Below, piece by piece: positions 25,466 to 33,106 of a DNA stretch of 64,000 nucleotides. Made by a program: the position numbers and the translations under genes. The stretch's first letter is position 1. Every line of letters starts with the position of its first letter. Source of the DNA: an uncultured Draconibacterium sp. (GTDB lineage Bacteria > Bacteroidota > Bacteroidia > Bacteroidales > Prolixibacteraceae); contig NZ_OY771647.1 of the NCBI RefSeq assembly GCF_963674925.1, positions 1,503,501 through 1,567,500 on the forward strand, read 5' to 3'. A model generated the notes under the pieces. It worked only from the letters and a program-made list of their open reading frames with translations. It ran no database searches and was not told where the DNA came from.

Positions 25466-26536
25466 ATGAAAAATTTAGCCCTACTGATTTTAACAGTATT
25501 TATTCTGGGAGCTTGCTCTAACTCATCAAATAAACAAGGTGGAGAAAAAGCCGGAACTTCAAAAGTGACTTTAACAGCTGCGGGAGCGACTTTCCCAATG
25601 CCTTATTACAATATGGTTTTTAAGAACTATACATCAGAGTTTGGGACACTGCTTACTTATGGCGGAATCGGTTCAGGCGGCGGAATTCGCAGTTTAACCG
25701 ACAAAGTGGTTGACTTTGGGGCAACCGATGCTTATTTGAGCGACGACAAACTGGCAGAAATGCCTGCTGAAGTAGTTCATATTCCAACGGTATTGGGTGC
25801 TGTTGTTATTGCTTACAACCTTCCTGGTGTTGATGGCCTCAAACTATCGAACGAATTGCTGGAGAAAATTTTCATGGGTGAAATTACCAACTGGAACGAT
25901 CCTGCAATTAAAGCGAACAACGAAGGATTGGCGCTTCCTGATATGGAAATTACTTTCGTACATCGTTCGGATGGTAGCGGAACAACTTACATTTTCAGCG
26001 ACTACATGACTAAGATTAGCACAAAATGGGCTGATGTTGTAGGAACAGGAAAATCGTTACAATGGCCTGTTGGAATGGGCGCTAAAGGAAATCCCGGTGT
26101 TGCCGGTACCATTAGCCAAACCGAAGGAGCCATTGGTTACATCGGATCGGAATATGCTTTTGCGCAGAAAATCCAAACTGCATTGGTGCAAAACAGCGCA
26201 GGCAACTATATCGAGCCATCAATTGCGTCGGTTAGTGCTGCTGCAAAAGGAGAAATTCCTGCTGATACCCGTATCATGCTGACCAATTCTGCCGATCCTG
26301 AATCATACCCGATCAGCGGATTTACCTGGATCATTCTTTACAAAGAGCAAAGCTACGATGGTCGATCAAAAGACCAGGCGCTGGCAACAGTTACTTTCCT
26401 TGATTGGCTGGTTAGTGCCGATGCACAAGGTGATGCCGAAAAGGTACATTACGCTCCGCTTCCTGATGCTGCAGCCGAAAAAGCCAAAGCAATTTTACGT
26501 TCGGTTACTTTCGACGGAGCGCCGTTGTTGAAATAG
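25466..26536 (+). CDS. pstS: Phosphate-binding lipoprotein of the Pst transporter
   Basis: 356 residues. Lipobox LGAC with Cys17 anchors it to a membrane. The phosphate site is formed by TAAGATFPMPYYNMVFKNY, YGGIGSGGGIRSLTDKVVDF, GATDAYLSD and RSDGSGTTYIFSDYM, all standard in PstS. It delivers phosphate to PstC/PstA. The gene is separated from pstC by 136 bp containing a hairpin (26581-26621), which could let pstS be expressed more strongly than the permease genes. Confidence 0.96.
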   Translation: MKNLALLILTVFILGACSNSSNKQGGEKAGTSKVTLTAAGATFPMPYYNMVFKNYTSEFGTLLTYGGIGSGGGIRSLTDKVVDFGATDAYLSDDKLAEMPAEVVHIPTVLGAVVIAYNLPGVDGLKLSNELLEKIFMGEITNWNDPAIKANNEGLALPDMEITFVHRSDGSGTTYIFSDYMTKISTKWADVVGTGKSLQWPVGMGAKGNPGVAGTISQTEGAIGYIGSEYAFAQKIQTALVQNSAGNYIEPSIASVSAAAKGEIPADTRIMLTNSADPESYPISGFTWIILYKEQSYDGRSKDQALATVTFLDWLVSADAQGDAEKVHYAPLPDAAAEKAKAILRSVTFDGAPLLK

Positions 26537-26580
26537 AAGAAATTGCCTCAAGTATGCAATTGCTGCGCCATGAAACTTAA

Positions 26581-26621
26581 TGGAGAAGAGAGTCTGGTTC
26601 AAGTTATCAGATTCTTCTCCA
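26581..26621 (+). promoter_or_regulatory. Intercistronic hairpin between pstS and pstC
   Basis: TGGAGAAGA...TCTG pairs with CAGATTCTTCTCCA around a 10-nt loop. There is no following T run (ATACTTTG), so it is more likely an mRNA-stabilising or partial termination element than a full terminator. Confidence 0.55.
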
Positions 26622-26672
26622 TACTTTGTTAGAGCTCACAACAATACAGTCTATTTTCTTTTAACAGTTTAA

Positions 26673-27524
26673 ATGAACAGCGATAAAATAACAAAAGTAG
26701 TTCTCCTGCTTTCTTCGTTCGTAATACTTTTTGTAGCCGGAGGAATGATCTTTTCGTTGGTTGAAGGTGCCATTCCGGCACTGAAAAGTTTTGGGCTGAG
26801 TTTTATTTGGTCGAACAACTGGAATCCAACCGAAGGGAAAGAGAACTACGGAGCGCTTCCGTTTATTGCCGGAACAATTATAACATCGGTAGCGGCGCTG
26901 CTTATCAGTTTGCCCTTGTCATTTTCGGTTTCATTGTTTCTGGGTGAGTATTACCGCGGAACCCGAATTGCCAAAATACTGGGCACCATGGTTGATTTGC
27001 TTGCCGGAATTCCTTCAATTGTATACGGTTTGTGGGGATTTTATGTACTTCGTCCGCTGCTTATCGATTTAGGATTACCCAACCAGGGATTTGGGATTTT
27101 TACCGCCAGCATTATTCTGGCGATTATGATTATTCCTTACGCCACATCGCTAAGTAACGAAATTATTACCATGGTACCGAACGAGTTGAAAGAAGCAGCT
27201 TATTCATTGGGAGCTACCCGTTCGGAAGTAATCTTTAATGTGGTTGTACCATCGGCACGGTCAGGAATCATCGCCGGATATATACTGTCGTTTGGGCGTG
27301 CATTGGGCGAAACCATGGCAGTAACAATGCTTATCGGTAACGCCAATATTGTCCCTGATGGATTTTTCAGCACCGGAAACACAATGGCATCGGTAATTGC
27401 CAACCAGTTTGGCGAGGCCGATGGATTGAAGCTCAGCTCTCTGATTGCTATTGGTTTGTTGTTATTCCTGTTAACGGGTATAATCAATGCCATTGGTAAG
27501 TTCATTATAAAACGAATGGGATAA
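26673..27524 (+). CDS. pstC: Phosphate ABC transporter permease PstC
   Basis: 283 residues with six predicted transmembrane helices. The permease family loop that contacts the ATPase is ELKEAAYSLGATRSEVIFNV (about 170-190). GIPSIVYGLWGFYVLRP and ALGETMAVTMLIGNAN are typical of PstC. The start and end fit the family; it ends one base before the pstA start codon, so the two are translationally linked. Confidence 0.95.
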   Translation: MNSDKITKVVLLLSSFVILFVAGGMIFSLVEGAIPALKSFGLSFIWSNNWNPTEGKENYGALPFIAGTIITSVAALLISLPLSFSVSLFLGEYYRGTRIAKILGTMVDLLAGIPSIVYGLWGFYVLRPLLIDLGLPNQGFGIFTASIILAIMIIPYATSLSNEIITMVPNELKEAAYSLGATRSEVIFNVVVPSARSGIIAGYILSFGRALGETMAVTMLIGNANIVPDGFFSTGNTMASVIANQFGEADGLKLSSLIAIGLLLFLLTGIINAIGKFIIKRMG

Positions 27525-27525
27525 C

Positions 27526-28410
27526 ATGAATTCTGCAGCAAAAATAACAGCGGCAAACCTCAGCCGAAGAACCTTGAAAGACAAACTATTCAAGGGGTTG
27601 GTGCTCTTTTTGTCGTTGATTACCATTTCGCCGATTGTACTAATTATCTACAAATTGGTGGCAAAAGGTTATCGTCAGATCAGTTTGGATTTTATTATCA
27701 AAACACCTCCGAATACTTTTGAGGCAATGACAGCATTAAGCAATGGCGAGCTTATTCCGGGTGGAATAGCAAACGGAATTACGGGAACATTGTTAATGGT
27801 GGTTCTGGCTTCGGTTATTGCCATTCCGGTTGGTGTTATTACCGGTATTTATTTGTACGAGAATCCCGGGAAACTAATGGCAAATCTTACCCGAAATATT
27901 TCGGATATTTTGCAGGGCGTTCCTTCCATCGTATTGGGGCTTATTGCTTACATGTGGATTGTAAAACCCATAACCAGCGGTTTTTCGGCACTGGCAGGTA
28001 GCGTGTCCTTATCGATTATGATGTTACCAATGATCGTACGCTCAACAGAGGAAACGCTGAAAATGATTCCTCAGTCGATTAAAGAAGCAGCCGTTGCATT
28101 GGGTGTGCCGTATTATAAAGTCATTATGCGCGTCCTCATTCCTACCGGATTTAGCGGTTTGCTAACAGGTATTCTGTTGGGTATTTCGCGTATTCTTGGA
28201 GAAACAGCACCATTAATGCTTACAGCACTGGGCAGCTCAGTAATTAACCTGGACATTACCAAACCAACAAGTGCGATACCTCTGTTAATCTGGGAGTTTT
28301 ACAACGACCCGAACATGGTAGACCTGATTTGGAGCTCATCGTTATTGCTGATGGGAATGGTACTGACCTTAAACCTGGTATCGAAACGAATAGCTGCCCG
28401 AACGAAATAG
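27526..28410 (+). CDS. pstA: Phosphate ABC transporter permease PstA
   Basis: 294 residues, six predicted transmembrane helices. GVPSIVLGLIAYMWI, the ATPase-contact loop SIKEAAVALGVPYYKVIMRV and RILGETAPLMLTALG are PstA signatures. The N-terminal 25 residues are cytoplasmic and basic. It pairs with PstC to form the channel. A 115-bp gap with a dispersed repeat separates it from pstB. Confidence 0.95.
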   Translation: MNSAAKITAANLSRRTLKDKLFKGLVLFLSLITISPIVLIIYKLVAKGYRQISLDFIIKTPPNTFEAMTALSNGELIPGGIANGITGTLLMVVLASVIAIPVGVITGIYLYENPGKLMANLTRNISDILQGVPSIVLGLIAYMWIVKPITSGFSALAGSVSLSIMMLPMIVRSTEETLKMIPQSIKEAAVALGVPYYKVIMRVLIPTGFSGLLTGILLGISRILGETAPLMLTALGSSVINLDITKPTSAIPLLIWEFYNDPNMVDLIWSSSLLLMGMVLTLNLVSKRIAARTK

Positions 28411-28420
28411 TTATAAAAGG

Positions 28421-28482
28421 AATGAAACGAACATGAATTTTAATATTCTAAATTCTAAAAATGAGAATGATTAAAATTCATC
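28421..28482. repeat. Dispersed palindromic repeat, copy B
   Basis: ATGAATTTTAAT and ATTAAAATTCAT form a 12-bp perfect inverted repeat. The neighbouring ATGAAACGAACATGAATTTT and the AGAATT block match, in reverse orientation, the element at 15461-15540. Here it lies inside the pst operon between pstA and pstB and is not interrupted. Confidence 0.65.
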
Positions 28483-28525
28483 GAGAGTTACATCTGTTAC
28501 GAAAACAGATGAACAATAAAAACAG

Positions 28526-29308
28526 ATGAAAGAAGATAATGTAAATATCAAAGATCCTGTACTTTCTATTCGCAATCTATCGGTTGCGTACGATAAGGGG
28601 AGTTATGCTGTAAAGGATGTTTCGGCCGATATTAAACGAAACGCGGTAACAGCAATAATGGGCCCGTCGGGATGTGGAAAAAGTACCATGTTGCGTGCCA
28701 TTAACCGCATGCACGAGTTGTACGAAAACATCGAAACCAAAGGATCGCTCATTTTAAACGGCAAGGATATTACCGATATGCCAACCATACAATTACGTCG
28801 TATGGCCGGTATGGTATTTCAGCGTCCTAACCCGTTTCCAACACTGAGCATTTACGACAACGTAATTGCCGGCTATAAATTAAACGGCATTCGTTTAAAG
28901 AAAAAAGAACGCGATGAGGTGGTTGAACGCTCGTTGCGCGATGTTACACTTTGGGATGAGGTAAAAGATACCTTGCATAAAAAAGGTACATTTCTTTCAG
29001 GTGGACAGCAGCAGCGACTTTGTATTGCCCGGGCACTGGCTTTCGATCCGGAAGTGATTTTGCTCGACGAACCCACCTCGGCACTCGATCCTGTGGCAAC
29101 TTCAAAAATTGAAGACTTGCTGGTAAAGTTAAAAGAGAATTATTCGATTCTGATGGTGACACATAACATGTCGCAGGCAGCACGAATCTCTGATTATTCA
29201 ATGTTTATGTACCTGGGTGAATTGGTTGAATATGGGAAAACAAAAGATATGTTTACCAACCCAAAAGACCGTCGTACAGAAGAATACCTGACCGGAAAGT
29301 TCGGTTAA
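28526..29308 (+). CDS. pstB: Phosphate ABC transporter ATP-binding protein
   Basis: 260 residues. Walker A GPSGCGKST (about 51-59), Q-loop MVFQRPNPFPTLSIYDNV, signature LSGGQQQRLCIARALAFDP, Walker B VILLDEPTSALDP and the switch VTHNMSQAARISDY. All residues needed for ATP hydrolysis are present. It drives PstC/PstA and, with PhoU, takes part in phosphate signalling to the PhoR kinase. Confidence 0.97.
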   Translation: MKEDNVNIKDPVLSIRNLSVAYDKGSYAVKDVSADIKRNAVTAIMGPSGCGKSTMLRAINRMHELYENIETKGSLILNGKDITDMPTIQLRRMAGMVFQRPNPFPTLSIYDNVIAGYKLNGIRLKKKERDEVVERSLRDVTLWDEVKDTLHKKGTFLSGGQQQRLCIARALAFDPEVILLDEPTSALDPVATSKIEDLLVKLKENYSILMVTHNMSQAARISDYSMFMYLGELVEYGKTKDMFTNPKDRRTEEYLTGKFG

Positions 29309-29337
29309 TTTTTTAACTTCAATAAAATTCTACAGTT

Positions 29338-30021
29338 ATGACTTTAAAGAAGGATGATGCCATAAAAGCGATAATGAGCGATTTTGAAGAGTTTGCCAAC
29401 CTGGTGCTTCACCAGCTCGATTTGTTGGAGACGCTCATTTCAACAGGAGAAACAAAATTTCCGAAGGAGCAAAGCAAAGAGTTGTACGACAACGAGAATA
29501 CGCTGGATAAGATGGAAGTAAAAATCAGCGACAAGATCATAAATACCATTACTTTATACCAGCCGGTTGCATCCGATATCCGCAAAATTATGGCTTGTTA
29601 TCGTATTATTATGAGCCTCGAGCGTGTGGGGGATATGGTAATTAATGTACTGAATTTTGTTGAAAGCATTAAAACCCCCGAAGTGTATACCAAACTTTCA
29701 GAAGTGGTTTCAAATATGCTTATTCAAAGCTCCAGTATGGTTAACAAATCGTTGCTGGCATTTACCAACGATGATAAGGATTATGCCATCTGGACCATTA
29801 AAAACGATGCTGTTGTTGATGAGCTCAATAAAAAAATGTTGAAAAAGGCCATTAAAAAAAGTGTGTCTTCAAACGAAGATAAAGAACTACTGATGAGTTT
29901 TATCAATATGAACAGTATGGTTAGCACCATCGAACGTATTGCTGATCAGGCCACAAACATTGCAGAGGCGGCTATTTATTCCATCGAAGGCAAGGATATA
30001 CGACATAAAGATTTAAAGTAG
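29338..30021 (+). CDS. phoU: Phosphate signalling and transport regulator PhoU
   Basis: 227-residue all-helical protein with two PhoU repeats (about 10-100 and 115-210). Motifs include ITLYQPVASDIRKIMACYRI and SLERVGDMVINV in the first and TIERIADQATNIAEAA in the second, which carry the acidic metal-binding residues. It links PstB to the PhoR kinase and keeps the Pho regulon off when phosphate is plentiful. It lies 29 bp after pstB and 65 bp before the response regulator. Confidence 0.95.
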   Translation: MTLKKDDAIKAIMSDFEEFANLVLHQLDLLETLISTGETKFPKEQSKELYDNENTLDKMEVKISDKIINTITLYQPVASDIRKIMACYRIIMSLERVGDMVINVLNFVESIKTPEVYTKLSEVVSNMLIQSSSMVNKSLLAFTNDDKDYAIWTIKNDAVVDELNKKMLKKAIKKSVSSNEDKELLMSFINMNSMVSTIERIADQATNIAEAAIYSIEGKDIRHKDLK

Positions 30022-30086
30022 GACTTGAATTTATAAAGGATAATGTATTTTTAGTATCCTGAATGTTAGAGTGAAAATTATTTATC

Positions 30087-30770
30087 ATGGGATCAAATCC
30101 GAAAATATTAGTAGTTGACGACGAAAAAGATTTATGTGAAATTTTAGAGTTCAACTTGTCAAGCGAAGGTTTCGAAACGTCAGTGGCACATTCGGCCGAG
30201 CAGGCACTAAAACTGCCGCTGGAAGAATACGACCTGATTTTGCTTGATGTGATGATGGGTGAAATGTCGGGATACAAAATGGCTGATAAAATCAGAAGAG
30301 AAATGCAGCTTACTCTGCCCATTATTTTTATGACCGCCAAAACGGCCGAAAACGATATCCTCACCGGGTTTAACGTTGGTGGCGACGACTACATTTCAAA
30401 ACCATTTTCGATTAAAGAAATGGTAGCACGTATTAAAGCAGTGCTGAAACGTGGCCGACAAAACATTAAGCAAAGCAAAGTTTATAAAGTAGAAAGCCTC
30501 GAGGTGGATGCAAACAGTAAAACCGTGCAGATTGATGACGAGCCCATTAGTCTTACGCGTAAAGAATTTGAAATAATTACACTCTTGCTAAAACACCAGG
30601 GACAATACATTGGCCGAAATGAAATACTCGACCGGGTTTGGAACGACGATGTAATTGTTACCGAGCGAAATGTGGATGTAAACATTGCACGACTCCGGAA
30701 AAAGATTGGCAAATACGGTCAATACATAAAAGGAAAATCAGGTTATGGTTATGCATTTAAGCAACCATAA
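30087..30770 (+). CDS. phoB: Response regulator PhoB (OmpR family)
   Basis: 227 residues. Receiver domain with Asp11-Asp12, phospho-acceptor Asp54 (LILLDVMMGEMSG) and the Lys in YISKPF; winged-helix domain with LTRKEFEIITLLLKHQGQYI and ERNVDVNIARLRKKIG. Because it is embedded in the pst-phoU operon with its kinase, it is the best candidate for the protein that binds the 11-bp-spaced TGTAAT arrays. No Pho box lies directly in front of it; it should be transcribed from the porin promoter. Confidence 0.92.
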   Translation: MGSNPKILVVDDEKDLCEILEFNLSSEGFETSVAHSAEQALKLPLEEYDLILLDVMMGEMSGYKMADKIRREMQLTLPIIFMTAKTAENDILTGFNVGGDDYISKPFSIKEMVARIKAVLKRGRQNIKQSKVYKVESLEVDANSKTVQIDDEPISLTRKEFEIITLLLKHQGQYIGRNEILDRVWNDDVIVTERNVDVNIARLRKKIGKYGQYIKGKSGYGYAFKQP

Positions 30771-30817
30771 ATCCGATAGTAAACAGTTCAGAATAAAAAT
30801 AATTAAAACAATACAAG

Positions 30818-32590
30818 GTGCCGATTCAGCAGACATTCAGACGGAAAATCTTTTACTACTTTATAGCGGTATTTTTATCGTTTACAGTAGCCATATTGTT
30901 GTTTCAGTTGCAGCGCGAGAAAAACTACAAAACATCGCAACTGGAAAATACATTGCGTAATGTTACCGAGGTAGCCCATAACTACATCGAACATTACAAC
31001 TTGATGAAAACGCAAAACTTTAGCAGTGCAGATACTTTAAAAGTTCTGATACCGCAAGACAATATACGCTTGACCATTATTGACAAGAGAGGGATTGTTT
31101 TGTACGACAGTTTTGTGTACGAATATAAAAAAATGGAGAACCATTTCGAGCGTCCCGAAGTGCAAAAAGCATTGTTCGGTGGCGAGGGAGCCAATATTCG
31201 ACACTCGGCAACTACCGGAGCTGACTTTTACTACTACGCCCGAAGTTACGACGACTATTTTGTGCGGGCTGCCATGGTGTACGATGTAAACGTGGAAAAT
31301 TTCCTGAAAGCCGAGCGTTTGTTCATCTTTTTTATTATCGCCATTTTCCTGATAATCTGGCTGGTGATTAATGAGCTTACAAAACGCCTTTCCATATCAA
31401 TTACCAAATTGAAGGATTTTGCGATAAAGGCCGGAAAGAATGAGCCAATCAACGAAGAAGAAGGCAAGTTTCCTGATAACGAATTGGGTGAAATCGGTTC
31501 GCAGATTGTAAAAATCTACAATAACCTGCACGAAGCAAAAGAATCTATTGCGCTCGAAAAAGACCGCCTGGCCAATCACATGAATATTCTGAATGAAGGT
31601 ATCGGATTTTTTACGCCGCAAAAGGAGAAAATGCTGGTGAACAGTCATTTCATTCAGTATGTGAGTATTATTTCGGATACGCTGACTATTTCTGCAGAAA
31701 GCTTTTTTACCATTCCGGAGTTTGAAAAGATCAACAAGTTTTTGGAAAAAAATCTGCACAAGGACACTGAGTTCCAAAGTAACGAGTTGCCACAAATCGA
31801 GTTCACGATTCACAAAGACGACAGTTATTTTAAACTGATGTGTATTGTGTTTGCCGATAAGAGTTTCGAGATTTTGATTACTGATATTACCCGGCCGGAA
31901 AAACGTCGCCTGTTAAAACAGCAGTTAACTTCGAACATTGCACACGAGTTAAAAACACCGCTTGCATCAATAAAAGGATATATCGAAACACTGATGTCGA
32001 ATCCGAATATCGACAAGGAGAAACAGCAGTACTTTATCGAAAGAGCCAGTAAACAGGCCGAAAGGTTAAATCTGCTGTTAAACGATATCTCGTTGTTGAA
32101 CAATATTGAGGATGCCGGCGAATTGTTTGAGATTAAACCGGTTCATATCAAAAGCATTGTTTCGGATGTGGTGGAGAACCTGGAGAGCAGAATGGCTGCC
32201 AAAAACATAAAGTGTAAACTGGATATTGACAATGAAGTGGTTGTAAACGGAAACGATTCGCTGCTTTCATCGGTATTCCAGAACCTTTTGGAAAACTCCA
32301 TCAATTATGCCGGAGAGGATGTGAAAATTGAAATTCGGAATTACCTGGAAGATCCCAAATTCCATTATTTCAGTTATTCTGATACCGGCAGAGGAATTCC
32401 GGAAGAACACCTTAACCGTATTTTTGAACGCTTCTACCGCGTTGATTCAGGCCGTACCCGCGAACTCGGCGGAACAGGTCTGGGGCTGTCGATTGTTAGA
32501 AACGCCATCCAGTTGCATAAAGGCAATATCTCGGCCCGCAATAAACCCGAGGGTGGTGTTGAGTTCCTGTTCTCGCTGGCAAAACAGTAA
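30818..32590 (+). CDS. phoR: Phosphate-regulon sensor histidine kinase PhoR
   Basis: 590 residues, start codon GTG. A transmembrane helix (about 10-30), an extracytoplasmic domain of about 130 residues (SADTLKVLIPQDNIRLTIID), and a second helix (about 165-187) are followed by a HAMP-like linker, a PAS-like region (about 245-365) and HisKA with His376 (NIAHELKTPLASIKGYIETL). The ATPase domain has NLLENSINYAG, DTGRGIPEEHLNRIFERFY and GGTGLGLSIV. The periplasmic domain is larger than in the 5547 kinase. It is 48 bp after phoB, its partner. Confidence 0.92.
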   Translation: MPIQQTFRRKIFYYFIAVFLSFTVAILLFQLQREKNYKTSQLENTLRNVTEVAHNYIEHYNLMKTQNFSSADTLKVLIPQDNIRLTIIDKRGIVLYDSFVYEYKKMENHFERPEVQKALFGGEGANIRHSATTGADFYYYARSYDDYFVRAAMVYDVNVENFLKAERLFIFFIIAIFLIIWLVINELTKRLSISITKLKDFAIKAGKNEPINEEEGKFPDNELGEIGSQIVKIYNNLHEAKESIALEKDRLANHMNILNEGIGFFTPQKEKMLVNSHFIQYVSIISDTLTISAESFFTIPEFEKINKFLEKNLHKDTEFQSNELPQIEFTIHKDDSYFKLMCIVFADKSFEILITDITRPEKRRLLKQQLTSNIAHELKTPLASIKGYIETLMSNPNIDKEKQQYFIERASKQAERLNLLLNDISLLNNIEDAGELFEIKPVHIKSIVSDVVENLESRMAAKNIKCKLDIDNEVVVNGNDSLLSSVFQNLLENSINYAGEDVKIEIRNYLEDPKFHYFSYSDTGRGIPEEHLNRIFERFYRVDSGRTRELGGTGLGLSIVRNAIQLHKGNISARNKPEGGVEFLFSLAKQ

Positions 32591-32629
32591 ATTCCGAGCG
32601 AATAGTTAAACGCCAACATTGATAAACAG

Positions 32630-32660
32630 AAGGCTTCCGGTAGTTCCGGGGGCCTTTTTT
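32630..32660 (+). terminator. Terminator of the pst-pho operon
   Basis: AAGGCTTCCGG pairs with CCGGGGGCCTT (G-T pairs in the middle) around TAGTT, followed by T residues, 40 bp after phoR. Confidence 0.78.
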
Positions 32661-32689
32661 ATTGAAGTTTATTCGACACATGATTCAAC

Positions 32690-32845
32690 TATACCCTTCC
32701 TCTTATCCTTCTCTGCAAGCAGGGAAGGGCCATTGGTCAGTGGTTCTTTGCAAAGTTGCAGCAATCATTAAACTAATGTTGTTTGGAATGCAGGCTGATC
32801 GTCTCTCCATGTTTAAGGGAGAGACAGGAGAGAGGGTAAATAAGC
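32690..32845. repeat. Dispersed intergenic repeat, copy 2
   Basis: Second copy of the element at 7515-7680, in the same orientation: CCTCTTATCCTTCTCTGCA at the start, TTGTTTGGAATGCAGGCTGATC in the middle (only the first 9 bases are shared exactly) and GGGAGAGACAGGAGAGAGGG at 32817-32836. Noncoding. The stretch from here to 33000 holds no gene. Confidence 0.65.
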
Positions 32846-32998
32846 TCTAAACTATCCACTTGCATTCCAGTGTTGAAGCCCAAAATCATGTATGTATTGT
32901 TCTCAAAAGACGAGAAAATAACGAAGATTAAAATTCGAATTCACTTATTGCAATAACATTTCACCATTCCGCCGATAATTACAGAACCATTAAATTAA

Positions 32999-33055
32999 TG
33001 TAATACAAGTTTAAATAGTCTTTAATTTGCCTGTAACATATATCGGGTTGCTTTG
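32999..33055 (+). promoter_or_regulatory. Pho-box array and -7 element of the TonB/beta-helix operon
   Basis: TGTAAT (32999), TTTAAA (33010), TTTAAT (33021) and TGTAAC (33032) are spaced exactly 11 bp. The last starts 16 bp before TTGCTTTG (33048-33055), one mismatch from TAnnTTTG, and about 50 bp before the receptor start. Same geometry as at the first PiT gene, the porin and the gene at 38849. Confidence 0.7.
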
Positions 33056-33106
33056 CCTGTGTAAATTCTATGAGTTTATAAATAAACACTGCAACTTTTA
33101 AAATAT

